Part shown: positions 1 to 7,316 of the stretch, piece after piece | Numbering within the stretch: the first letter of the stretch is position 1 | How the letters are laid out: each line of letters starts with the position of its first letter | Origin: Cellvibrionaceae bacterium | GTDB taxonomy: Bacteria > Pseudomonadota > Gammaproteobacteria > Pseudomonadales > Cellvibrionaceae | NCBI GenBank assembly: GCA_025800435.1 | Contig: JAOXRV010000527.1 | Span: forward strand, 1 to 8,971 | Length of the DNA stretch: 8,971 nucleotides | Direction of reading: 5' to 3' | Made by a program: the position numbers and the translations under genes | The notes under the pieces: generated by a model | The model's database searches: none | Told to the model about the DNA's origin: nothing | The model's input: the letters and a program-made list of their open reading frames with translations, nothing else

Positions 1-2007
1 TTGCTCAGAGCCACTAAGCTCCATACTGACAACCCCCTCAAGCCCGACCAAGGCTCGGCGCCAAGCGTCGACAATCTCTAGGGTGTTGGTGTTGCGCTCT
101 GAGTCGGGCACCAGCTCGGCATAGGCACTGATACTGGTGGGCCCTATCACCGCGGTCATCAGTTTGCTTACCGGCGGCGATCCGCCTTCAGCACTGTCGG
201 CGAAGCGTTGGTTGATGGTATCCAAGGTTTCGCGCAGGCGCTCGGTGTTATCCAGGGTCATACCGATCGAAGCGCGCTTGTCCATCTCGATCGTCGCGGT
301 AATCAGGCTGCCGGGAATATCGGGGAAAAACGTTACTCGCACCGCATTGACTTTAATCAGCCCGAGTGCAAGCACGGCCGCCGCCAAAAACCCGATTAAG
401 CAGGCATAGCGATGCTCGATACAGCGCCGCAACAGTGGCCGATACGTATTGTTATTGAAACTATCGAGCCCATCACTGAGAAATGCCTGCAGCTTGCCCC
501 AGTAAATTTGCAGCGCCCCGCTCGGCGCCTGGTCTTTATCAATGCCGGTCTCAGCGAGGTGGGCGGGCAAAATAAACTTGCTTTCAAACAGGGAAAACAA
601 CAGCGCAATAATAACCACCACCGAAAAACTCGCCAACACCTGGCCGAGCGGGTTTTGAATAGTGGTCATGGGGTAAAATGCCGCCACTGTGGTAAGCACA
701 CCAAAAATGGTCGCGGTAGCGACCTTGGCAACGCCCGCTTCGGTGCCCTTGATTCGGTCTTTAATATGCTGCCGCTCACTGTAGACGCTTTCGCCCACCA
801 CCACCGCATCGTCGACCAGAATACCCAGCACGATAATCATGCCGAAGGTGGTAATATCGTTGAGAGAGTAATCGAATACATGCCAACCCATTATGGCCAA
901 GGTACCGGCCAGGGATATGGGAATACCCAAGGCCACCCAAAAAGCCAGCTTGGGGCTGAGAAACAGCGCCAGCAGTATAAACACCAATATCAAGCCCTGA
1001 ATAGCATTGGATTTGAGTGTATCCAGCCGCTCAGAAATATAGTTACTCTGGTCGACCCAGGAAGCCAGCTTGACGTTGTCTGGGAACTCTTCGCGCAACT
1101 GCTGCAGCACCCGCTGGGTGACTCGGCTAACATCCAGCAAGTTGTCTTTTTGACCAATAACAATTTCAAAGCCGATGGCCGGCTGCCCCTGAAACAGCAC
1201 ATAAACGTCTTCATCGACAAAACCATTGTCAATCTCAGCGATATCGCCCAGGCGAACCACCGCTCCATCGCCCTGATCCAACAGTACAATACTGTCAAAC
1301 TCCAGTCGCTGGTCGAGATAGTCATCTGCCCGCACTTGAATGCGGCCACCGGCACTTTTAATCACCCCAGTGCGATAGCGCACCGAGCTTTGCTGAATTG
1401 CCGCGGTCACATCCTCAAACGACAGCCCCAGCGATTGCAAGCGCTCTGGGGCAATGGTAATCGACATTTCATACTTTCTTTCACCCCACTGTTTAATGCG
1501 CGAAATTTCCGGCTGCGCCAGCAGGGTTTCCTTCACCTGGCGCGCCAGCCGCTGCAGCGAATGCTGATCGACCGAGCCGTAAACCTGCACAATCATCGCC
1601 GGAAAGTTGAATTCATCGCGCTTTACCGCCGGCCGCTCCGCCGCCTGCGGTAAGGTGGCGATATTGTCGATACGCGATCTAACATCATCGAGCAGGCGAT
1701 CGAGTGAGTAAGCGGTCTTTTTTTGCACCCGCACTTCGGCCATTTCGTCATAGGAAACGCTAAACACCTTCTTAACCCCGGGCAAACCTTCGAGCGCGCT
1801 CTCCAGTTTGCTGGTAACCGACTCATCGACTTGCACCGCGCTGGCACCAGGGTAATAGGTGGAAACACTGATCGTATCCGGTGGTATTCTCGGAAAGCCC
1901 TCAATTCTTATGCCCCATAAACTCATCAGGCCGGCAACCAGGATGACGACCATTACCAGATTGGCAGCTACCGGGTTGCGAATAAACCAGTTGGTCAGAA
2001 AATGCAT
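1..2007 (-). CDS. RND-family efflux permease (AcrB/HAE-like), C-terminus beyond the left edge
   Basis: This is the inner-membrane proton-antiporter subunit of a tripartite efflux pump. The frame is open for 669 codons from ATG at 2007 to position 1; family members are usually about 1,000-1,050 residues, so roughly the last third is missing. Translation shows a first membrane helix (about 11-33) that begins with the typical NPVAANL, then the periplasmic porter region (about 45-330). Helices follow near 335-350, 356-376, 385-407, 430-448, 458-480 and 534-552, and then the start of the second porter half. Helix 4 holds LGILVDDAVVVGE with Asp399-Asp400, the proton-relay pair equivalent to AcrB Asp407/408. 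This indicates an HAE-type pump rather than a heavy-metal one, although substrates cannot be deduced. The start is supported by GGAG (2013-2016) five bases upstream, inside the end of the adaptor gene, whose stop lies two bases away. No frameshift is seen. Confidence 0.95.
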   Translation of the reverse strand, partial: MHFLTNWFIRNPVAANLVMVVILVAGLMSLWGIRIEGFPRIPPDTISVSTYYPGASAVQVDESVTSKLESALEGLPGVKKVFSVSYDEMAEVRVQKKTAYSLDRLLDDVRSRIDNIATLPQAAERPAVKRDEFNFPAMIVQVYGSVDQHSLQRLARQVKETLLAQPEISRIKQWGERKYEMSITIAPERLQSLGLSFEDVTAAIQQSSVRYRTGVIKSAGGRIQVRADDYLDQRLEFDSIVLLDQGDGAVVRLGDIAEIDNGFVDEDVYVLFQGQPAIGFEIVIGQKDNLLDVSRVTQRVLQQLREEFPDNVKLASWVDQSNYISERLDTLKSNAIQGLILVFILLALFLSPKLAFWVALGIPISLAGTLAIMGWHVFDYSLNDITTFGMIIVLGILVDDAVVVGESVYSERQHIKDRIKGTEAGVAKVATATIFGVLTTVAAFYPMTTIQNPLGQVLASFSVVVIIALLFSLFESKFILPAHLAETGIDKDQAPSGALQIYWGKLQAFLSDGLDSFNNNTYRPLLRRCIEHRYACLIGFLAAAVLALGLIKVNAVRVTFFPDIPGSLITATIEMDKRASIGMTLDNTERLRETLDTINQRFADSAEGGSPPVSKLMTAVIGPTSISAYAELVPDSERNTNTLEIVDAWRRALVGLEGVVSMELSGSEQ

Positions 2008-2009
2008 AG

Positions 2010-3185
2010 CTACTCCGATACTGTTGTTACGCGCGCTTGCACGCGATCACCGACCACAAAGCCCGCCAGCGGATGCCGCACCACACGAATCGTGTCAGCC
2101 CCAGTTAGCCCAGGTATAGAGACAAATATCGCACCGTCGCGGCTAAACACTCGCTTAGCCTCGTGGCGAAGCAAGCGATCATCCGCGCCCACCGACCATA
2201 TCGCACTGTCGCGGGTCAGGGCCGATTCCGGCACTTTTAAGGTGTCATCTACCAGCACGCCCTGTATCAATACCTTTACATAGGTACCGGGCAGTAACGG
2301 CGCACTGTCATTCGGTGCGCGCTTATGCTCCAGGTACAGACGACGCAAACGGGTCGCTTGGTCCACCACCCCACTGCGGCCGCGCACCTGCGCCGGCCAG
2401 CTTTGCTCAGTGAACGGGTTGTGAAGGGATACTTCGAGCGACGCCAAGGTATCTGGCAGCAGCGACCAATCGTGGTTATTAAGGTGCACGGTCACATCAA
2501 CCGTTTGCTGATCGACCACAACACCGATCGACTGGCCGACGTCTACCGTTTCGCCCAAGCTGACATCGCGCCGGTCGATCACCCCATCAAAGGGCGCGCG
2601 CACTGCGGTATTGCGCAGCAGCGATTTAGCCTCGGCAAGTGCGGCGGCGGCCGCCTGCTGCTCAGCGCGGGCGGCTTGCAGCTGCGGCTTGCGCAACACC
2701 AAGGGCGAGGCGGCTTGCTCGCCGTTGGCGGATAGCTGCCAGTTGCGCTCGGCAGTGGCCGCCATACGCTCTTCAGTTAACAGCGCCAACTGCGCCTGGG
2801 CCAAGCGATTGGCCGCTTCGGCGACCAAGGTCTGCTGGCTATCATCCTGCAGCTGCACTAACACAGTGCCGCGCTGAATCTGTTTACCCGGCAGGAAATC
2901 CTCACTCAGGCTCATGATTTGGCCGGCTGTCTGGGTGCGCAGCTCGGCCGAATTGCGCGCCTTGGCCTCAGACAGGGCCGCAACCCTGGCCCGATGCGTC
3001 GCGGGGCTAAGCTCAAGCACCGTCACCTGGGGTAGGTTTTTCTCGCTCACTGCCACCGCTTGCCGCTGGTTTTGCTGGTCCAATAGCCACAACAGCGCAA
3101 ACGCGGCAATCAACAGTAATACCGCCAACGCCAGCCATTGCCAGCGGCGGCTCTTGCTTGTGGTTTTATTTATCTGCTCACTCAT
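2010..3185 (-). CDS. RND efflux periplasmic adaptor (HlyD/AcrA-type membrane fusion protein)
   Basis: This 391-residue adaptor links the inner-membrane RND permease to the outer-membrane channel. Residues 1-14 are polar and basic, and a hydrophobic helix at about 17-35 has no lipobox cysteine, so the protein is probably anchored by an N-terminal membrane helix rather than a lipid. The first half of the barrel-sandwich (lipoyl-like) domain is at about 85-115. An Ala/Gln/Glu-rich helical hairpin spans 116-190. The second half-motif is at 193-224 (VRAPFDGVIDRRDVSLGETV, typical of the family), followed by beta-barrel and membrane-proximal regions to the C-terminus. Length matches the usual 350-400. 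Its ATG overlaps the TGA of the upstream outer-membrane factor gene as ATGA (3182-3185), implying translational coupling. The Shine-Dalgarno match is weak, which fits coupling. The permease follows after two bases. Confidence 0.95.
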   Translation of the reverse strand: MSEQINKTTSKSRRWQWLALAVLLLIAAFALLWLLDQQNQRQAVAVSEKNLPQVTVLELSPATHRARVAALSEAKARNSAELRTQTAGQIMSLSEDFLPGKQIQRGTVLVQLQDDSQQTLVAEAANRLAQAQLALLTEERMAATAERNWQLSANGEQAASPLVLRKPQLQAARAEQQAAAAALAEAKSLLRNTAVRAPFDGVIDRRDVSLGETVDVGQSIGVVVDQQTVDVTVHLNNHDWSLLPDTLASLEVSLHNPFTEQSWPAQVRGRSGVVDQATRLRRLYLEHKRAPNDSAPLLPGTYVKVLIQGVLVDDTLKVPESALTRDSAIWSVGADDRLLRHEAKRVFSRDGAIFVSIPGLTGADTIRVVRHPLAGFVVGDRVQARVTTVSE

Positions 3186-4615
3186 GGTCGTTGCTCTGCC
3201 TCTGAATTAACCCCCAGCCCTAAGGCCAGGCCCAGTACGATTCGATTATCCAGTCGCGCCGCCTGTACTTGTATCAGCGCCGACCTTAAATCGAGGGTCT
3301 GCTGCTGCACTTGCAACAGCTCCAAAATTCCAACCAGACCACTGCGATAGCGCATCTTATAGTCCTCCAGTACACGCTCGGCCTGTTGTTTGGCCACTTG
3401 ATAATAAGCACTGCGCCGAGCCAAAGAGCGATCTTGTGACAGGGCCTGCTCGACCTCTTGCATGGCAGACAATACCGTCTGCTTATAATCAAACACCGCC
3501 GCCTCGGCCTTGGCCGAGCTGGCTTCGGCCTCGGCCAGCAGCGCCCCCCCCTGAAACAAGGGTTGGCTAAGGCCTGCCACCAGCGACCAATCAGCGCTAT
3601 CCCCCAACAGCGCTGCGCCAGACAGGCGCGATGCTGCGGCGCCCAGGGTGATCGATGGCAGCATTGCCTTATAGGCCGCGTCGCTGAGTTTACTGCCGGC
3701 AATGACTGCGGCGAACGCCGCTTGAATATCAGGTCGCTCTGCCAACAGCGCCGCCGGCACAGTCAGCTGTGGTTGTTTGATAACAGGCAGCTCGCGCCCC
3801 CACTGTATGCTGGCATCGGGGTAGCGCCCCAGCAGTACTTCGAGGTCGCGCTGGGCGCCCACATAATTCTGTTGCAGTTCGTCCAGTGCGGCGCGGGCAC
3901 TTTCCAGCTCAATGTTAACCACACCGACATCTTCTAACTGGGTCAGACCCTCGCGATAATAGGTGGCGGTGGTGCGCTTGAGACTGTCTAATATTTGGAT
4001 TCGCTGCTGCTCGATAGCGATCACCTCGGCCAGCGCCCACAGCAACAAACCGCTGCGCGCAACCTGGGAGGCAATTGAATTGCGCGCCGCCCGCAAGCCC
4101 TGCTGTTCGGCAGCGTAGAGCTGGCGCGCCGCAGCCGATTGGTCGGCCAGCCGCCCCCATAGGTCCAGTTCCCAGCTGATCGCCAACTGGCGGCTGCGCG
4201 AGCTTTGTGACAAGCCGGCATTTTTTTCACGCCCGGCATCGATCGAGGCATCGGCCTTGGGCAACTGCTGGGCATTTACCTGGCGCAGCAGCAAGCGGCT
4301 GGCCTGCAAGCGCTTGGCGGTGGCGTTAAGATCGGCATTATTCGCCAGCGCCTCGCGAATCAACGCAGTTAGGGTCTGGGAATCGAATAGCGCCAACAGA
4401 TCGCGCTGTACCTGTTGGCGCAGCTCGCCGTAGTTTTGCTCGCCTGCTTCGGCAAACTTGCTCGGCAGGGCGCTGGCCACCGCCGCTAAAGATTCTTGGG
4501 TTTTCCGCTCACTCGACACGCAGCCTACCAACCCCGCCACCAACAACAGCAACCACGTTAAGCCACGCCAGCTCAAGCGCTTGGCTTGTTCCTTACCAAC
4601 GTCCGCATTTTTCAT
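3182..4615 (-). CDS. Outer-membrane efflux lipoprotein, NodT/TolC-like outer membrane factor
   Basis: This 477-residue outer-membrane channel subunit forms the exit duct of the tripartite pump. The N-terminus is a lipoprotein signal: a basic n-region (KR at 12-13, R17), a hydrophobic core at 19-30 and lipobox LVGC with the acylated cysteine at 32. Residue +2 is Val, not Asp, consistent with outer-membrane sorting. Family hallmarks are visible: WELDLWGR at 148-155, LLAERPDIQAA at 290-300 and SQPLFQGG at 350-357. The two internally repeated outer-membrane-factor halves include long Ala/Gln-rich helices (about 160-215 and 370-425). Length is normal for NodT-type proteins. GGAAG (4624-4628) sits eight bases before the ATG. 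The start codon overlaps the TGA of the upstream membrane protein (ATGA, 4612-4615), and the stop overlaps the adaptor start. The outer-membrane gene precedes the adaptor and permease, whereas many RND operons have it last or lack it. Confidence 0.95.
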   Translation of the reverse strand: MKNADVGKEQAKRLSWRGLTWLLLLVAGLVGCVSSERKTQESLAAVASALPSKFAEAGEQNYGELRQQVQRDLLALFDSQTLTALIREALANNADLNATAKRLQASRLLLRQVNAQQLPKADASIDAGREKNAGLSQSSRSRQLAISWELDLWGRLADQSAAARQLYAAEQQGLRAARNSIASQVARSGLLLWALAEVIAIEQQRIQILDSLKRTTATYYREGLTQLEDVGVVNIELESARAALDELQQNYVGAQRDLEVLLGRYPDASIQWGRELPVIKQPQLTVPAALLAERPDIQAAFAAVIAGSKLSDAAYKAMLPSITLGAAASRLSGAALLGDSADWSLVAGLSQPLFQGGALLAEAEASSAKAEAAVFDYKQTVLSAMQEVEQALSQDRSLARRSAYYQVAKQQAERVLEDYKMRYRSGLVGILELLQVQQQTLDLRSALIQVQAARLDNRIVLGLALGLGVNSEAEQRP

Positions 4616-5670
4616 CCTGCTAGCTTCCGCATCAACATTTCGATCGGCCCCCGTTTAAATGCCTTCGACCAATAATAAGCAAACACTGTGGCCAGCAAGC
4701 AAAAGACCATAGCCGCCGACACGGCTTCGACTATCGTTCTTGCGCCCAACAGGCCCAGCTCCTCTAACACCCCCATGCCGAGCATGATATGGGCGATGTA
4801 CAGACTTAAAGTTTGACGCCCGGCCGGGGCCACCAGGGCCAGCAGCCCCGAGTCAGCCAGCCATTTGGCTGCCATTAAACTAAACCCAATTATCACGCTC
4901 GCCGCACCAGCGGCGGATAATAGATACAGCGGCATTGGCGGGATTGGCGCAGTCGACAGCAGCTGCGCCATATCAGCCGATTGCGCCGACCAACTGGGCA
5001 ACAACAGTTGCTGTAAAATCATCGCCAGTAATACCATCGCCACACCGGCACCGACCAACAGCAGCTGTGTGCGCCGCTTGGCAATAGCCAGGCGGCTAAT
5101 AACAAGGCCGTACACTAAAAATGCCAGCCAAGGAAACAGCGGATGCCAGCCGTTAAAAAACAAATTGCGCACAAACCCAACCGGGGTATAAAAATCCAGG
5201 TAGCGATAGTTGTTCCAGTCCCAACCGGTGTCATAGTTAAGCCACACAAACATAGCGACGCTGATGGCGCTAATGGCGGCTATCGCAAGCACCAACTGGG
5301 CCAACCCAAGCGGCAATAAGATCACTCCAAACAAAAAGAAAAAGGCGTAGTTGTGCAGGATATCCGCATCAAACACCAGCCGGTTGAGCAAACCCAAAAC
5401 CAATAAAAACAGCGCGCGCTTGAGAGTTAGCACAACCGTTCGCCCGCCGCCGCCATAGCGCGAGGAAAGACCGAGACCGATGCCCGCCAAGATAACAAAC
5501 AGAGCCGCGGCCCGTCCTTCCAACGCCGATGCTGTGTGACTGAGCCAGTCGCTGCCGCCCTCGGCACCCATAACTATCCTGAAATTCACAATCACCATAC
5601 CGACAAAGGCAAGAAAACGGGCAAAATCCAGGCCCTCGATACGGTCTTTCTGCTGCTGTTTTGGCGTCAT
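4612..5670 (-). CDS. DUF418 / HGSNAT-like multi-spanning membrane protein, first gene of the efflux operon
   Basis: This 352-residue polytopic membrane protein resembles the DUF418 group, which is related to the heparan-alpha-glucosaminide N-acetyltransferase-like and YeiB-type proteins. The N-terminal RIEGLDFARFLAFVGMVIVNF-like segment (10-30) matches the family's opening helix. The loop FNGWHPLFPWLAF (172-184) and the C-terminal GRQTLSLYIAH (284-294) plus KRGPIEMLMRKL (339-350) are typical of DUF418. About nine or ten hydrophobic helices are visible. Some relatives acylate extracellular or lipid substrates, but the catalytic activity of this branch is not established, so I name no reaction. 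The frame stays open to an ATG at 5763. I chose 5670 because the homologous sequence begins just after it, GGGG (5677-5680) lies six bases upstream, and the predicted promoter start near 5694 would fall downstream of the 5763 and 5697 codons. The stop overlaps the next gene's ATG. Confidence 0.88.
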   Translation of the reverse strand: MTPKQQQKDRIEGLDFARFLAFVGMVIVNFRIVMGAEGGSDWLSHTASALEGRAAALFVILAGIGLGLSSRYGGGGRTVVLTLKRALFLLVLGLLNRLVFDADILHNYAFFFLFGVILLPLGLAQLVLAIAAISAISVAMFVWLNYDTGWDWNNYRYLDFYTPVGFVRNLFFNGWHPLFPWLAFLVYGLVISRLAIAKRRTQLLLVGAGVAMVLLAMILQQLLLPSWSAQSADMAQLLSTAPIPPMPLYLLSAAGAASVIIGFSLMAAKWLADSGLLALVAPAGRQTLSLYIAHIMLGMGVLEELGLLGARTIVEAVSAAMVFCLLATVFAYYWSKAFKRGPIEMLMRKLAG

Positions 5671-5696
5671 CGTGGACCCCAAGATATGAAACATCA

Positions 5697-5725
5697 TTGT
5701 ATCATAACGGCAAATGTGGTATGGT
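5697..5725 (+). promoter_or_regulatory. Predicted extended -10 promoter of the tetR-family gene (plus strand)
   Basis: TTGTAT (5697-5702) and TATGGT (5720-5725) are 17 bases apart, and the -10 is preceded by TGG (5717-5719), giving an extended -10 (TGnTATGGT). Each hexamer matches consensus at four of six positions. Transcription would start near 5732, leaving only about 13 bases before the first plausible ATG at 5745. It overlaps the minus-strand promoter almost completely, so the two RNA polymerases should compete. Confidence 0.55.
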
Positions 5726-5729
5726 ACAA
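5701..5729 (-). promoter_or_regulatory. Predicted sigma-70-type promoter of the efflux operon (minus strand)
   Basis: Read on the minus strand, TTGTAC (5729-5724) is followed after exactly 17 bases by TATGAT (5706-5701), a five-of-six match to the -10 consensus. The -35 is weaker (three of six). Transcription would begin near 5694, giving an untranslated leader of about 24 bases before the chosen ATG at 5670, with GGGG as the ribosome site. Both hexamers lie inside the palindrome at 5697-5729. No experimental start is available; this is a pattern call. Confidence 0.6.
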
Positions 5730-5744
5730 CCCTGTTCCATAAAA

Positions 5745-6323
5745 ATGATGACAAAAATGACAACTCCCCTAGACGCGCGTGCCAAACGCTCTCAGCAAGC
5801 CCTGTTAAGGGCCGGGCTAGAGCTTCTAAATATCAACCGAGAAGCCTCGCTGAGCGACATTGCGGCCCATGCCGGGGTCGGTCGCACCACCTTGTACCGA
5901 CAATATGAGACCCGTGAAAAACTGATCGCCGCGGTAGCCGCCTATTGCCTGGAACTGTTCGATGAGGCCACCGCTCCCATCGAACAGCAGGCCACATCAG
6001 CGCTCGACGCCATTGGCCTAGTGTTCAAGCTGCTTATGCCACTGACTCAGGAAATGCAGTTCCTGATCCAACTGGATCAGTTTGAGCACGCCGACCCCGC
6101 GCTTGAACAAATCAATGCCAAGCAAAGCCAGGAGATGGACGAACTGGTGGCAATGGCCAAGCGCGAGGGCTCGATTAATAAATCACTACCCAACGCTTGG
6201 GTGGTCAACCTGATCAGCGGAATTTTTATTGCCAGCTGGTTACAGCAACAAGATCAACAGACCAGCGCCGAGCAGGCCGCCGCGCTGGCCTTTACCAGCT
6301 TTTGCCAGGGTGTATCAGGCTAG
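5745..6323 (+). CDS. TetR/AcrR-family transcriptional repressor, likely regulator of the adjacent efflux operon
   Basis: This 192-residue TetR-type repressor is of usual family length. The N-terminal DNA-binding domain covers about residues 10-62. Its helix-turn-helix is seen in LSDIAAHAGVGRTTLYRQYE (36-55), followed by TREKLIAA, the classic family pattern. The C-terminal helical part (about 65-190) would bind a ligand and dimerise; its sequence does not reveal the ligand. It is transcribed away from the pump operon and shares the palindromic control region, so repression of both itself and the pump, relieved by a pump substrate, is likely. The start is uncertain: ATG at 5745, 5748 and 5757 are all possible and none has a clear Shine-Dalgarno. 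An upstream TTG (5661) and ATG (5721) keep the frame open, but they lie upstream of, or inside, the predicted promoter and operator, so I reject them. Confidence 0.92.
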   Translation: MMTKMTTPLDARAKRSQQALLRAGLELLNINREASLSDIAAHAGVGRTTLYRQYETREKLIAAVAAYCLELFDEATAPIEQQATSALDAIGLVFKLLMPLTQEMQFLIQLDQFEHADPALEQINAKQSQEMDELVAMAKREGSINKSLPNAWVVNLISGIFIASWLQQQDQQTSAEQAAALAFTSFCQGVSG

Positions 6324-6411
6324 GGTATGCAGTGCTAATACTGCCGATAATTGTCCAGCAGCTTATCGAACAACATTGGCGAGACAGCTTAGATAGATTC
6401 GCGAGGTGCTT
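6324..6411 (+). other. Intergenic gap between the tetR-family gene and the ABC-type membrane protein
   Basis: This is an 88-base non-coding gap with no convincing rho-independent terminator (no stem followed by a T-run) and no good -35/-10 pair that I can defend. It contains a perfect six-base inverted repeat, CGATAA (6345-6350) and TTATCG (6363-6368), separated by 12 bases, which could be a regulator site or chance. GAGG at 6403-6406 is the ribosome site of the next gene. Whether the right block has its own promoter or continues from the tetR-family transcript is unresolved. Confidence 0.4.
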
Positions 6412-7287
6412 ATGACTATGCCCGGACCGCTTGGCCTAAGGCTTATTTTTCGCCAGTTTCGCTGGCGCATCGCCATCACTTGGCTGCTGGTATTGCTGGA
6501 AAATACCCTGATGGCATTGATACCACTTTTTCTCGGGCGCGCCATCGACGCCCTGCTCAGTGGCCAGCTCTATGCGCTGTGGGAAACCGCCGGGGTAATG
6601 CTGACACTGGTCGCAGTGGCCAGCGCGCGGCAAACATACGATACCCGCAGCTTTGGCAGTATGCGCGTGCGCTTTGGCGCCGAGCTGGTCAAGCGCCTGC
6701 AACACCGCCCTGTGTCACAGCTCAATGCACGTTTGGATATGAGCCGAGAAATGGTAGATTTTCTCGAAGGCTATGTGCCGGAATTACTCACGGCGGTGGT
6801 TCAGGTGATCGTCAGCATCGTGGTCTTGTGGCACTTCGACAGCCGTCTGGGGCTCAGCGCACTGGGCGTGATTGTCGCCCTGTCTGCAATTTATGCACTG
6901 TTTCACCAACGCTTTTACTTGTTAAACCGCGATCTTAACGCCCAGATGGAACAGCAAGTCTCGGTGTTGGAGCAGCGTCGCAGCAGTTCGGTTCTAAGCC
7001 ACCTCAAACGGCTGCGCCACTGCGAAGTGCGGCTATCCGATACCGAAGCGCTGCTGTATGCGCTCATTTTTATCGCCATGTTTGCATTTTTACTGATCAA
7101 TTTATGGTTGGCGTCGAGCATAGCGGCGATTACCGCCGGGGTCATATTTTCAATACTCAGCTACTCCTGGGAGCTGGTTGAATCAGGCATTACCCTGCCG
7201 GTGGTACTGCAGCAGTGGTCGCGCCTAAGCGAAATACGCGAGCGTCTTAACCAGACAGCAGAGGCTGATCAGGGCAGCCCTGAATAG
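6412..7287 (+). CDS. ABC-exporter six-transmembrane domain protein without an ATPase domain
   Basis: This 291-residue inner-membrane protein resembles the membrane half of type I ABC exporters (the stand-alone six-helix family, I believe Pfam ABC_membrane_3). Six hydrophobic segments are visible at about 20-42, 56-74, 123-142, 147-166, 211-233 and 235-255, with basic and acidic connecting helices (75-120, 170-210) like the intracellular loops of exporters. The protein ends about 35 residues after the last helix. There is no Walker A, signature LSGGQ or Walker B motif, and no ATPase gene lies nearby in the window. It could use an ATPase encoded elsewhere, or act as a non-transporting membrane partner. 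ATG at 6412 is preferred over an in-frame GTG at 6406 because GAGG (6403-6406) is five bases before the ATG. The response regulator begins 29 bases after its stop, so co-transcription with the two-component genes is likely. Confidence 0.85.
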   Translation: MTMPGPLGLRLIFRQFRWRIAITWLLVLLENTLMALIPLFLGRAIDALLSGQLYALWETAGVMLTLVAVASARQTYDTRSFGSMRVRFGAELVKRLQHRPVSQLNARLDMSREMVDFLEGYVPELLTAVVQVIVSIVVLWHFDSRLGLSALGVIVALSAIYALFHQRFYLLNRDLNAQMEQQVSVLEQRRSSSVLSHLKRLRHCEVRLSDTEALLYALIFIAMFAFLLINLWLASSIAAITAGVIFSILSYSWELVESGITLPVVLQQWSRLSEIRERLNQTAEADQGSPE

Positions 7288-7316
7288 CAGTGCCGGAATA
7301 ACAGTGGGCGATAAAG

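Larger units (their letters stand above)
5697..5729. promoter_or_regulatory. 33-base inverted repeat, probable TetR-family operator between divergent promoters
   Basis: The left arm TTGTATCATAAC (5697-5708) and the reverse complement of the right arm (5718-5729, giving TTGTACCATACC) agree at 10 of 12 positions. The centre at 5709-5717 is nine bases. The outer TTGTA/TACAA ends are perfect. Placement between a TetR-family gene and a divergent efflux operon, covering the -35 and -10 of both predicted promoters, is the standard arrangement for a local repressor that controls both transcripts. The sequence shows the symmetry; binding by the adjacent repressor is inference. Confidence 0.7.

Noticed and set aside
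412..1653. Open frame of 413 codons on the plus strand, antisense to the RND permease gene
   Set aside because: Its translation is rich in His/Gln/Asn with no recognisable domain or membrane pattern, and it lies entirely opposite the well-supported permease frame. It is best explained as a by-product of the permease's codon composition.
3458..3937. 159-codon plus-strand frame within the outer-membrane factor gene
   Set aside because: It is antisense to a gene with clear family motifs, its Cys/Arg/Gln-rich translation matches nothing, and it has no ribosome site worth noting.
6324..6411. Possible terminator after the tetR-family gene
   Set aside because: No GC-rich stem followed by a T-run is present; the only symmetry (CGATAA/TTATCG) is AT-rich with a 12-base loop.
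6480..6938. 152-codon plus-strand frame overlapping the ABC-type membrane gene
   Set aside because: It is in a shifted frame of a gene with six clear membrane helices and has a low-complexity Ala/Arg/Gly-rich translation, so it is a shadow frame.
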